Shown here: positions 1 through 8,106 of the stretch, piece after piece
Layout of the letters: the number at the start of each line of letters is the position of its first letter
How positions within the stretch are numbered: the first letter of the stretch is position 1
Assembly: GCF_014192395.1 (NCBI RefSeq)
Contig: NZ_JACHXW010000014.1
Coordinates: forward strand, 115,860 to 179,859
From: Paenibacillus endophyticus
GTDB lineage: Bacteria > Bacillota > Bacilli > Paenibacillales > Paenibacillaceae
Length of the DNA stretch: 64,000 nt
Direction of reading: 5' to 3'
Translations under genes and position numbers: made by a program
Notes under the pieces: model-generated
What the model saw: only the letters and a program-made list of their open reading frames with translations
The model's database searches: none
What the model was told of the DNA's origin: nothing

Positions 1-624
1 GTTGACTTTCTCGCCGTTCAAGTAAAGCGTCGCTTTGCCTTCCGTGGAATCAAATGTCGCGACGACATATGACCATTTGAACTTCGGCAGCGGATGTCCA
101 TTGTCCCAGATCTCCACATTGCCAGCCAACAGCGAATCTCCCAGCCCCAATTGAAGCGACCACGTCCCATGCCGGTACATTCCAAAAACGAAGCCTTCCT
201 TTTTCTCCTTACTCCCTTGACTGACGAATGCGGAAAGAAGTTGTTGATCTCCCCATTCAAAAGCCCGCGGCGCTACCCATACGCCAATAGACAGCTGATC
301 CTCGGGCGTATCGAACTTTTCCTTTTCAATAAAAGTGGAATATCCGTCGAAAAGCAACGAACCGCCGTTGATCCCGACCTTCTTCCATAACGGATCGGAA
401 TGTTTTTTGTAAAGCAGTGGTTGATTTCTCTCATTAAACACGTAGTTGACATGCTGCTTTTCTTCACTGACATGGTCAACAATATCCTCACCGGACTGTT
501 CGTTAAAACTCCAGTATCCGGCCAATCCCTTATCATCTGATTCGGACGTGCACGCTGCCATTCCAAGGACTAAGATGCTTAATGCCAAAAAAACACCGTA
601 TTGCCCAAATCGTATTTTTTTCAC
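1..624 (-). CDS. LamG-type lipoprotein, N-terminal part of a probable LamG-GH32 protein (cut by window edge)
   Basis: An open frame runs without a stop from a GTG at 624 to base 1 (208 codons visible). The GTG follows AGAGAGGATAG. It is easy to miss because it has no ATG start and no end in the window. Residues 1-25 form a lipoprotein signal with a lipobox-like LGMAAC. A LamG/concanavalin-like domain follows, with the same landmarks as the three complete LamG-GH32 proteins here (GYWSFNE, LLFDGYSTF, WVAPRAFEWG, GFVFGMYRHG, LYLNGE). By analogy a GH32 catalytic domain should follow beyond the edge, but it is not visible. As a lipoprotein it would sit on the outer face of the membrane, feeding the adjacent importer (inference). 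It is last in the operon starting at 5326. Confidence 0.8.
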   Translation of the reverse strand, partial: MKKIRFGQYGVFLALSILVLGMAACTSESDDKGLAGYWSFNEQSGEDIVDHVSEEKQHVNYVFNERNQPLLYKKHSDPLWKKVGINGGSLLFDGYSTFIEKEKFDTPEDQLSIGVWVAPRAFEWGDQQLLSAFVSQGSKEKKEGFVFGMYRHGTWSLQLGLGDSLLAGNVEIWDNGHPLPKFKWSYVVATFDSTEGKATLYLNGEKVN

Positions 625-650
625 CTACTGTCTATCCTCTCTACTTGGTT

Positions 651-686
651 TAAATGGAGAGCCGCTTGTCGCTGGCTCTCCATTTA
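651..686 (-). terminator. 13-bp perfect stem-loop between two operon genes
   Basis: TAAATGGAGAGCC (651-663) and its exact reverse complement (674-686) flank a 10-base loop. It lies between the stop of the surface lipoprotein (699) and the GTG of the LamG lipoprotein (624). No long T run follows on the minus strand. An mRNA 3'-end stabiliser or partial attenuator that lowers expression of the downstream gene is as likely as a full terminator. Confidence 0.6.
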
Positions 687-698
687 GATAAGCCAGAT

Positions 699-2039
699 TT
701 ACTTCAATTGGTTTGTGGCTTCGATTGAATCCGCAGGAGCCGCATCAAGCTTTGTATTGAAGGAGTCGAATGTCATAAAACCCCAATCGGACGACGCCTG
801 ATCGACGATTTCAATATACAATTTCTTGCCGAGATGCTTAGAAAGATCCGCATGGTACTGAACCATGTTGGCTAGTCTCATGCCTTGGTCAACATTCGGG
901 AAGTTAACGTCCGCAAACTCGGAGTTGCCGTACCGGGCGACCTCATTTTTGCTGTCCGCATCGACGATCGAGATATACATCGTGGAAGGGTCTTTGCCTC
1001 CGCCTAGCTTGAAGCTGATGATGCCGGTGCCGCCAAGTTCAAAGGTTGCCGACGTCAGCTTGCCTTTGCCGCCTTCATTGAACAAACCGAAAAGGTATTT
1101 TCCATCTTTGTTGTACGGAATTTTTTCGGCCCACCAGGTTTCGTCCAACGTTACGCCCGCATGTTCGAAAGCGTCTCCTTCAAAAGTCCAGCCGCAAAGG
1201 TTGCCTTCTTCAAATCCGCCGTTGGCGATTTCATTAGGGGAAGGAGCTGCTATAAGAGCGCAGTCGTACGATCTTGCCTTGTCTTTCTTCTCGCCGGCCG
1301 CCTGTGGTTCCGCTACGCCGTCCACGTAATACGTACGGATATCGTCCAGGTTGATAAATCCGAAGTCGCCGTCGTCGTCCCCATCGACCACCATCAAGTA
1401 CATCTCTTTGCCCAAGTACTTGGACAGGTCCAACGTGTACTCCGCATAGTTGTTCGTAAAGCCTAGGCCGGCTTCATATTTCGATACATCCGCAATACCA
1501 GGATCGACAAACTCAGTGTTGGACTGCTTGGCAATTATTTCGTCGTTCTCAGCCAAATGGACGGCAACGAACGTGGTGTCGATGTCCCGAGCGGCGCCGA
1601 TCTTCATGGAAATCTTCCCATCGCCGCATAATGTGAAGGTTGAGGACTTTAATTTACCCGTTTTCGTTTCTTTAATCGTCTCGTCGAATCCTAAACCGTA
1701 CAAGTGCCAATTTCCTTCATGCTTAAAAGGTATCTTCTCTTTCCAGAAGGTCGGGGTCGTCATTACGGTATCATCGATAAAGGCATCTCCTTCCACAACT
1801 GTCCAACCGGTCAAGTCTCCCGTCTCAAAACCTCCATTAACGGGCCGCGCATTCTCTGGCGTGCAAGCCGACGTGTCTACAGGCGCAGTCGCTTCGGGAT
1901 TGTTGGATGCGGTACCGCCACTTTCAGCGTTCTCCTCATTACTTTGACAAGCGGCCAACGAAACGGCCAATACAAGCACGCACAGAACAGATACAATTTT
2001 CTTCAAGGATACACACTTCCTTCGGTCGATTTTTTTCAA
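699..2039 (-). CDS. Surface lipoprotein with two carbohydrate-binding-like beta-sandwich domains
   Basis: 446 residues. The N-terminus has a lipoprotein signal with LAVSLAAC (Cys about 31) and a low-complexity Ser/Asn/Thr linker. Two copies of a roughly 190-residue module follow, the first starting NGGFETGDLTGWTV (about 68) and the second NGGFEEGNLCGWTF (about 270). The same module (FExGxLxGWT, then a KLYIEIVD-type strand) occurs four times in the secreted GH32 protein at 37336-42666, where it replaces a classical CBM. No catalytic motif is visible. It probably tethers the polysaccharide near the importer encoded just upstream in the operon (inference). The binding specificity is unknown. Confidence 0.8.
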   Translation of the reverse strand: MKKIDRRKCVSLKKIVSVLCVLVLAVSLAACQSNEENAESGGTASNNPEATAPVDTSACTPENARPVNGGFETGDLTGWTVVEGDAFIDDTVMTTPTFWKEKIPFKHEGNWHLYGLGFDETIKETKTGKLKSSTFTLCGDGKISMKIGAARDIDTTFVAVHLAENDEIIAKQSNTEFVDPGIADVSKYEAGLGFTNNYAEYTLDLSKYLGKEMYLMVVDGDDDGDFGFINLDDIRTYYVDGVAEPQAAGEKKDKARSYDCALIAAPSPNEIANGGFEEGNLCGWTFEGDAFEHAGVTLDETWWAEKIPYNKDGKYLFGLFNEGGKGKLTSATFELGGTGIISFKLGGGKDPSTMYISIVDADSKNEVARYGNSEFADVNFPNVDQGMRLANMVQYHADLSKHLGKKLYIEIVDQASSDWGFMTFDSFNTKLDAAPADSIEATNQLK

Positions 2040-2122
2040 ACAAGTTCACGAGATCGAAACACGGTCAAGGATTGGGTAGAAACCTGCCTCCCTTCGCCAT
2101 GTGCTGCCCCTTTCTGTATGGA

Positions 2123-2998
2123 TTACTTAATCCCCGCTGTACTAAACCCTTCCACGATATATTTCTGTGCCAGGGCATAAACAACGATTAGAGGAATTGT
2201 TGCTAAGGTGAGAGCGGCCATAATCTGTCCAGTTTCGATCATCGGCTGCTGCGCTAACGTATTTAATGCGGCTTGTATCGGATAAAGCGGCCAGTCGCCG
2301 TTTCCGCTCGGAGCAGGGAGTACCATAATCGGCCATATATAATCATTCCAGACGCCGATAAAGTTTAAGGTTGCAATGGTGGCAATAATCGGCTTGGAAG
2401 TGGCCAGGATAATATGGTAATAGACCTGCAACTTGCTGGCGCCATCCATAATCGCCGCCTCCTCCAGCTCTCTCGGAACGCTGACGAACGATTGCCGGAA
2501 GAGGAATATATTGAATACGCTGACCAGAGGCGGGATCAGTACCGCAAAGATCGTGCCCGTCAAGCCCAAGCGGTGCACAATCGTATAGAGTGGAATAATC
2601 GTCGTTTCAATAGGTACAACAATGAGAAAGACAATCAACCCGAGCAGAAAGGTTTTCCCTGGAAAATGGAATTTCGCAAGCGCGTACCCCGCCATGGAAG
2701 AAACGATAATGTTGCCGACCACGATGAACGCAGAATAGAAAGAGCTGTTCAACATAAAACGCCAAATCTTGTAATCAGTTAATAAAATCGCATAGTTTCG
2801 AAGAAAAACCGAGCCATCGGTTATATTGGGAATGAAGCTCGATAATTTTCCCGTCTCGCTGTAGATCAGTACATCCGGTTTGGTCGAAGCCGCCAGCATC
2901 CACACCGTCGGAAACAGGAACAGAACGGCGAGAACGGACATAAACAGATAGATAAATAACAGCCTGAAGCCTTTGTTGTTCACGGTCATTCCTTTCAT
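2123..2998 (-). CDS. Carbohydrate ABC transporter permease, MalG/AraQ type
   Basis: 291 residues with about six membrane segments. The CUT1 permease EAA loop is present (EEAAIMDGASKLQVYYHI, then P). The N-terminal signal-anchor helix with FLFPTVWMLAASTK is typical of the second permease of a CUT1 importer. It pairs with the permease at 3003-3971, whose stop lies 4 bp upstream, and with the binding protein at 3989. No ATPase gene is in the operon, so a shared MsmX-type ATPase encoded elsewhere is expected (general knowledge of CUT1 systems in Firmicutes). Confidence 0.93.
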   Translation of the reverse strand: MKGMTVNNKGFRLLFIYLFMSVLAVLFLFPTVWMLAASTKPDVLIYSETGKLSSFIPNITDGSVFLRNYAILLTDYKIWRFMLNSSFYSAFIVVGNIIVSSMAGYALAKFHFPGKTFLLGLIVFLIVVPIETTIIPLYTIVHRLGLTGTIFAVLIPPLVSVFNIFLFRQSFVSVPRELEEAAIMDGASKLQVYYHIILATSKPIIATIATLNFIGVWNDYIWPIMVLPAPSGNGDWPLYPIQAALNTLAQQPMIETGQIMAALTLATIPLIVVYALAQKYIVEGFSTAGIK

Positions 2999-3002
2999 CC
3001 GT

Positions 3003-3971
3003 CTAATCCACCTCTCTCAGTACATACCGCTGCACCAGTGTCATGGAACCGATCAGTACGGTCACGAGCAGAGCAATGGCACTGGCGTACCCGACCATTT
3101 TAAATACGTAGCCTTCGTTATAAATAAGGTAAGACAGCGTCACGGTGAATTCTTTGTAGCCGGTCAGAATCATCGGTTGTATCATCAGCCTGGACGCCGC
3201 GATGAAGGTTGTAATCAGGATAAACAGCGTAATCGGCTTCAAACCCGGCATGGTGATATTCAGGAAGCTTTTCCACCGGTTGGCGCCGTCCAATTGAGCG
3301 GCTTCGTACAAATCTCTGGAAATATTTTTGAGGCCCGCAAGAAAGATGATCATTTGCATACCCGCGCCCTGCCATGCCGAGAGGAGGATAATCAGGTTCA
3401 TCGCTTGATCCGGATCGGTAAAAAAGCCTTGTACCGGAATTCCCATTTTCACCAGCAAGCCGTTTATTAAGCCCTTCTCGTCCGGCCTCAACATGTATAA
3501 CCACAGGAATGACGTAACCGCCAAGGACATAACGACAGGACTGAAAAAAGCAACCTTGAAAAAACCCCCACCTTTACGCGGCTTGTTGACCAGCAAAGCC
3601 AAACCGAGTGCAACAGCAATTTGCAAAGGCACGCAAAACAGCATGAAGTATAAAGTATTCTTCAGCGCATGGTAGAAATCGCCTTGACCGCTCAAATCCT
3701 TAGTCAACGACGAGAAATTGTTAAGACCGATATAATGGATATTGTTCGGTTCGAGCAAATAATAATCGGTAAAGCCGTACCAAAGCGACAACACGATCGG
3801 TTGAATGACAAACAGGACAATTAGAACCAGCGCCGGAGCCATAAAGAGATAGCCTGCCAAGGAGTGGCTCCACTTAAATTTGAATTCGCCCGACTTTCGA
3901 ATATCCCATAGGACGCATACAGCCAGGATCAGTATAAAAACCGCAATTAAACCGAGCGTGAATGTATTCAT
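3003..3971 (-). CDS. Carbohydrate ABC transporter permease, MalF/UgpA type
   Basis: 322 residues. An extra N-terminal membrane helix is followed by six segments (GYLFMAPALVLIVLF marks the second). The EAA-type loop reads YEAAQLDGANRWKSFLNITMP, which contacts the ATPase in this family. It lies between the binding-protein gene (stop at 3989) and the second permease (start 2998), with gaps of 17 and 4 bp, as expected for a single CUT1 importer operon. Confidence 0.93.
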   Translation of the reverse strand: MNTFTLGLIAVFILILAVCVLWDIRKSGEFKFKWSHSLAGYLFMAPALVLIVLFVIQPIVLSLWYGFTDYYLLEPNNIHYIGLNNFSSLTKDLSGQGDFYHALKNTLYFMLFCVPLQIAVALGLALLVNKPRKGGGFFKVAFFSPVVMSLAVTSFLWLYMLRPDEKGLINGLLVKMGIPVQGFFTDPDQAMNLIILLSAWQGAGMQMIIFLAGLKNISRDLYEAAQLDGANRWKSFLNITMPGLKPITLFILITTFIAASRLMIQPMILTGYKEFTVTLSYLIYNEGYVFKMVGYASAIALLVTVLIGSMTLVQRYVLREVD

Positions 3972-3988
3972 ATCGAGCTCCTTTCAAG

Positions 3989-5326
3989 CTACCTCTTGTG
4001 TCTCTCCAACTTGACTTCCAGTTGTTTCGTAAGCTGGTCCAGCGTTTCGCCGACATCTTTGCCGTTGACGATCCGATCGATGGCCTGCTGAAAGGAGAAT
4101 GTCAGCTCGGGGTACGCGAACACATTCGGTCTCGGATGCCCGCCCGCAATCAACTGGTCCATAAACAATTTGTCTGGTCCCTCTTTGTACTTCGAAACCT
4201 CAGCATAGGCCGAAGCCTTTGCCGGAAGCAGTCCCGTGGCATTTGTCACCATGATCGTCGACTCTTTGTTCGTCATCCATTCCGCAATCTTCGCCGCTTC
4301 TTCCGGATGCTTGGTCGATTCGCTTACTCCGAACGCCCAACTGCCTGTCGGTACATGCAGCTTACCGGATTCGCCGACTGGATATGGAAGCACGCCCCAA
4401 TGAGGAACGGTATCGACATAGCTGTATTTCATCAGCGGGATCGTCCAAGCTGAGCTTAAGGACATCGGATATATGCCCACTTCGAACGCATTGTCTTCAG
4501 GAACGGCTGCGGAAAGTCCTTCATTGATCATTGATTGGATGAAGGCGAAGCCTTTGGCCGTGTTTTCACTATTGAAATACCCTTGGACTTCTATGCCGTC
4601 TTCGGAAATCAATTCTCCTCCGTTGGTCCAGATGAAAGGCGCAAGTCCGAATGTCACCCATTCGTCTTGCGAACCGAGGTGCAGATCGATGGCCGGTTTA
4701 TTGAATTTATTTTTCAAAGTGGTTGCGATTTGTTTGAACTCATCCTGCGTCCAAGGGTCCTCAACGGTGATTCCGAGGTCCTGATCGCATGACTCGACGC
4801 TTTTGCAGAGACCTGCTTGGACAAACATGTCTTTGTTATAGAACACGGCAACCGTCGATTCCTGGATAGCCAAACTGTACAATTTCCCTTCGTACGTTCC
4901 TTGCTGCAAGGCTGTATTAAGGAAGTCATTCTTGGATTCCTCAGGCAGACGATCTGACAGATCGAGCAAGATGCCGGATTTGGCGTATGCTCCCGTATTG
5001 GGACCGTCCAGGGTTAGCACATCGGGCAATGAACTCGTCGTTAACGCTGCGTTGACTTTGTCCTCATACCCCGTACCGCCGCCTCCACGCGCAATGTATT
5101 GAACTTCAATTTCAATTTTTCCGACATTGGCGTCGTTGAACGCCTTCGCTCTCGTTTTGTAAGCTTTTCCTTCTAGCGTGTCTTCGGAGACGTGAACCCA
5201 CATAGACAATTTGACGGGTCCATCGCTCTCTTGGGAACCCTCGCTATTTTCGGAAGCCTCTCCGCTGCATGCAACAAGCATCAATACCATAGAGACAAGC
5301 ACTAACCCTATCCACCCTTTGTTCAC
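3989..5326 (-). CDS. Extracellular sugar-binding lipoprotein (solute-binding family 1, CUT1)
   Basis: About 445 residues. I place the start at the GTG at 5326, because the upstream in-frame ATG at 5341 overlaps the ribosome binding site (GGGAGGG, 6-7 bases before the GTG). The lipobox is LMLVAC (Cys 20). The mature protein has the family-1 fold signatures, with a WTNGGELISEDG-like stretch, GSWAFGVSESTKHPEEA and AAKIAEWM. It captures an oligosaccharide for the permeases at 2123 and 3003. A fructo-oligosaccharide or related sugar is inferred only from the neighbouring GH32-type genes. Its promoter region holds the operator array at 5362-5585. Confidence 0.92.
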   Translation of the reverse strand: MNKGWIGLVLVSMVLMLVACSGEASENSEGSQESDGPVKLSMWVHVSEDTLEGKAYKTRAKAFNDANVGKIEIEVQYIARGGGGTGYEDKVNAALTTSSLPDVLTLDGPNTGAYAKSGILLDLSDRLPEESKNDFLNTALQQGTYEGKLYSLAIQESTVAVFYNKDMFVQAGLCKSVESCDQDLGITVEDPWTQDEFKQIATTLKNKFNKPAIDLHLGSQDEWVTFGLAPFIWTNGGELISEDGIEVQGYFNSENTAKGFAFIQSMINEGLSAAVPEDNAFEVGIYPMSLSSAWTIPLMKYSYVDTVPHWGVLPYPVGESGKLHVPTGSWAFGVSESTKHPEEAAKIAEWMTNKESTIMVTNATGLLPAKASAYAEVSKYKEGPDKLFMDQLIAGGHPRPNVFAYPELTFSFQQAIDRIVNGKDVGETLDQLTKQLEVKLERHKR

Positions 5327-5361
5327 TATAATCCCTCCCATAAAAAGTATTGTTCATTAAT

Positions 5362-5585
5362 TGAAACGTTTCCAATTTATCACACTACATTCTCACAAAT
5401 GAAACGTTTCCAACTTACCGCATTACATTCTCGTAAATGAAACGTTTCCAACTCACCGCAGAACATTCTCATAACTGAAACGTTTCCAACTCAGTCCGCG
5501 CTAACGCGTAGATCAATGAAACGCTTTGATATTGAAGCAAATAACTATCCTGCTGCGATGATTTCTGTTTGTGAAGCGTTTCCAA
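5362..5585 (-). promoter_or_regulatory. Array of LacI-type operators with exact 38-bp spacing
   Basis: Four identical copies of TGAAACGTTTCCAA start at 5362, 5400, 5438 and 5476, exactly 38 bp apart, embedded in similar flanking sequence (ACATTCTC before each of the last three). Two weaker copies follow: TGAAACGCTTTGAT at 5517 and TGAAGCGTTTCCAA at 5572. The motif is a near-palindrome centred on AACGTT, typical of LacI-family operators. The array separates the LacI stop (5610) from the binding-protein GTG (5326) and so should control the importer operon. The reverse complement of the same site lies in front of the LacI gene (6633-6647). Confidence 0.85.
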
Positions 5586-5609
5586 TACCATTATGGAAAA
5601 GCTGACAAC

Positions 5610-6578
5610 TCATGTTGTTTCGCCTTGCCAGTATTCGACAGCAATTATAAAATCTTCGTGTTCGACCGACTCGCCTTCAATTTTTTTGAGAAGAAGCTGG
5701 ACAGCCTTTCTGGCCATTTGTTCAACCGGCTGACGAATGGTTGATAATACGGGATGGAAGTACTCATGATCCTGAATACCATCGTAACCGATGACCTTTA
5801 CGTCTTCCGGGACGCGAAGTCCGCTTCTTTTCGCAATCTCTATATATTTGGCTGCAAGCATATCCGTAATGGCAAAAACGCCATTCACTTCCGGATACTT
5901 CTTCAGGAACCGCTTTATAAAAGCGATATCATCTGCGATCGGATCGGGTTCTTCGTATACGACGTACGGAATTCCCATTGCTTCTGCTTCATGTATAAAT
6001 CCTTTTTTCCGATTCCTTGTTTCCGAATTGATGGAAGTCGCGCCCCCAATAAACGCAACGTTATTGGCGCCTGCTTTGACAAGCTCTTTTAATGCGATTC
6101 TACCGCCCTCAAAATTGTCGGAAGTTACGCAAGTAATTTGTTTGGAAAAGTGACGATCGATGCTGACGATTGGAATATCTGTATGGATATATTCCTCAAT
6201 GTCGTTGTATGTGATGCCAATTATTCCCGCAACTTTATTTTGTTTAAGCATATCCAAATAATACAGTTCTTTTTCCGGCTTGCCTCCACTATTGCATAGC
6301 AGCAGTTGATACCCATTTCGGTCAAGCTCATCTTCAATATGATACGCAAGTTCCGAAAAGAATTGGTTGAAGATGCTGGGCAGCAACAATGAAACGAGAT
6401 AGGAACGCTGCATTTTGAAATTTCTTGCAACTTGATTCGGCACATAATTGAGTTCTCGAATGGCTTCGATTACTTTGTTTCTTGTTACGGGTTTGACTGA
6501 GCCTATGTTATTGATAACTCTGGATACTGTTCCAACCCCCACCCCTGCCAAGTTTGCAACATCCTTAATGCTATGCAA
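5610..6578 (-). CDS. LacI-family transcriptional regulator
   Basis: 322 residues starting at a TTG preceded by GGGGG. Residues 1-50 are the LacI helix-turn-helix and hinge (SIKDVANLAGVGVGTVSRVI). The rest is a periplasmic-binding-protein-like sensor with GYDGIQDHEYFHPVLSTIRQP near the C-terminus. It sits directly upstream of the array at 5362-5585 and has matching operators at its own promoter, so it probably represses both the importer operon and itself until a sugar ligand binds. The ligand cannot be read from the sequence. Confidence 0.93.
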   Translation of the reverse strand: MHSIKDVANLAGVGVGTVSRVINNIGSVKPVTRNKVIEAIRELNYVPNQVARNFKMQRSYLVSLLLPSIFNQFFSELAYHIEDELDRNGYQLLLCNSGGKPEKELYYLDMLKQNKVAGIIGITYNDIEEYIHTDIPIVSIDRHFSKQITCVTSDNFEGGRIALKELVKAGANNVAFIGGATSINSETRNRKKGFIHEAEAMGIPYVVYEEPDPIADDIAFIKRFLKKYPEVNGVFAITDMLAAKYIEIAKRSGLRVPEDVKVIGYDGIQDHEYFHPVLSTIRQPVEQMARKAVQLLLKKIEGESVEHEDFIIAVEYWQGETT

Positions 6579-6592
6579 CTAAATACCCCCAG

Positions 6593-6647
6593 TTAAAACG
6601 TTTTCATCCTACAGTCTCATCATAGCAATGTTTTGGAAACGTTTCAA
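6593..6647 (-). promoter_or_regulatory. Autoregulatory operators in front of the LacI gene
   Basis: TTGGAAACGTTTCAA at 6633-6647 is the reverse complement of the array motif at 5362-5585 with one extra flanking base. A second palindrome, TTAAAACGTTTTCAT, lies at 6593-6607. Both are within 70 bp upstream of the TTG start at 6578, consistent with negative autoregulation. Confidence 0.75.
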
Positions 6648-6664
6648 CTATTTTTTCGTTGTTC

Positions 6665-7360
6665 TTACGCATTGACAATTCGTTCAAAATGGTCGGATGC
6701 TCTCGTCCACGGAAGAATATGAATCTTCTCGGGGAACAGAAGCGGATTCCCGCATACAGCCATTTTGTAGCCGGGATCCAATTCATACATTCGAAAACGC
6801 CAAGTATCCATTTCCGTTCCAGCATTAAGTTTTATATCCTTGCCCTCTAAAAGAAAAGAAAACGTATGGAGAGCTATAGAAAGTCCTTTTCCTTCAGCCT
6901 TGATATAGCTTTCTTTTAGCGTCCAAAATTCGTAAAAACATGACAATCTCTGATTCACAGGCTGATTATACATATGCACGATTTCCAACTGGGAGAAAAA
7001 TCGGTTTGCGATTGCGAGATCGAATGGTCTTATTCTTTCGATGTCAATACCTACCGGAGAAATGTCGAAGCAAGCAACGACCCAATCACTGGAATGAGAG
7101 ATATTGAAATGATAATTTGGATAACCTAACAAAACAGGTTTGGAATACTCGTTCCGAACGATCTTCACTTGATGATGAGAAATATTCCAATGGTCAAAGG
7201 CAACTATTCGTACAAGCACTTCGCCAAAAAATGATCGTATGAAATCATCTTTGAATCGGTACCTTTGCAGTTTATTTCGCAATTCTTCACTTACGTGCCG
7301 ACTTAAATATTGGCAAAGAAGAAAATCGGCATTTTCAACATTTATCGCATAGATTTCCAA
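6665..7360 (-). CDS. Sfp-type 4'-phosphopantetheinyl transferase
   Basis: 231 residues, the usual size for the Sfp/Gsp family. The start is TTG at 7360, seven bases after GAGGAGG. Family motifs are present: FNISHSSDWVVA (about 87-98), GIDIE (about 104-108, Mg binding) and FWTLKESYIKAEGKGL (about 146-161). It transfers phosphopantetheine from CoA to carrier-protein serines and should activate the carriers of the adjacent megasynthases, perhaps also the free-standing ACP at 57375-57623. It is the last gene of the 26813-6665 operon. Confidence 0.95.
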   Translation of the reverse strand: MEIYAINVENADFLLCQYLSRHVSEELRNKLQRYRFKDDFIRSFFGEVLVRIVAFDHWNISHHQVKIVRNEYSKPVLLGYPNYHFNISHSSDWVVACFDISPVGIDIERIRPFDLAIANRFFSQLEIVHMYNQPVNQRLSCFYEFWTLKESYIKAEGKGLSIALHTFSFLLEGKDIKLNAGTEMDTWRFRMYELDPGYKMAVCGNPLLFPEKIHILPWTRASDHFERIVNA

Positions 7361-7389
7361 GTAATCGCCTCCTCGCTTATACCCGTGAA

Positions 7390-8106
7390 TTACCTATCTT
7401 GCCCATCGATGATAGTCAATTGTTGACAAATCAAATCAACCACTTGCCCCACATCTGTATGTATGAAAAAGTGGTTTCCCTGAAATTCGTTTACATGACA
7501 TTTCCTTTTCGTATACTGTTTCCATTCTTCCGCTTCATTGCGCGAATATCGATCTTGGGCGCCGTATAACGCGGTAATATCGCAATCCAGCTTTTCTCGC
7601 AAGGCGGATTCATAAGTTTCCACCAGCCGGTAATCCGCTCGAAGAATGGGCAGGAACAGCATCGACAATTCTTTATTTTCAAATATGTCGGGGGATGTCC
7701 CGCCTAATTGCAAGATGTGCTCTTGAAACTCCTTTTCCGGCATCAAATGAACGTTTTTGTTCTCCCTGAGATGCGGCGCTTTGCATCCGGATAAAAAAAC
7801 ATGAGCGGGAGATCGATTCGTTAATGAGAAGATCCGGAGGGAAGCCTCGTAGGCAAACAAGGCTCCCATGCTATGTCCGAATATGGCAAATGGCGTTTCG
7901 TCCAGATGTTCGGCAATCTGCCGAATCAAATCATCCGTCCCATCACCCCTCAAGCTTTTATAAAATGGATCAGCCAACCGAATTCCGCGGCCGGCCATTT
8001 CGATAGGGACCACTTCGATCCATGGCGGCATCCGTATTCTCCAGGAGGAGTAGTTCATGGCAGAACCGCCGGCATAAGGCAAGCAAAACAATTTAACCCG
8101 ATTCAT
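7390..8106 (-). CDS. Type II (editing) thioesterase
   Basis: I place the start at ATG 8106, which follows GGAGGT by six bases and overlaps the end of the megasynthase gene by 14 bp. This gives about 238 residues, the usual length; a longer in-frame reading to 8202 would be overlap only. YAGGSA near the N-terminus, the nucleophile elbow FGHSMGALFAYE (Ser about 79), an acid in YGAQDRYS and the catalytic His in GNHFFIH show the alpha/beta-hydrolase TEII family. Such enzymes remove misprimed acyl groups from carrier domains. Neither megasynthase has an integrated TE, so a role in release cannot be excluded. Confidence 0.93.
   Translation of the reverse strand: MNRVKLFCLPYAGGSAMNYSSWRIRMPPWIEVVPIEMAGRGIRLADPFYKSLRGDGTDDLIRQIAEHLDETPFAIFGHSMGALFAYEASLRIFSLTNRSPAHVFLSGCKAPHLRENKNVHLMPEKEFQEHILQLGGTSPDIFENKELSMLFLPILRADYRLVETYESALREKLDCDITALYGAQDRYSRNEAEEWKQYTKRKCHVNEFQGNHFFIHTDVGQVVDLICQQLTIIDGQDR

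Noticed and set aside
5362..5585. CRISPR-like periodic repeats
   Set aside because: The spacers between repeats are themselves similar and short (24 bp), no cas gene is near, and the repeat is a LacI-type palindrome.
7390..8106. Treating the thioesterase as the chain-terminating TE of the assembly line
   Set aside because: It is a separate protein of type II length and motif layout, which usually edits carriers. A release role remains possible but is not supported by the sequence alone.
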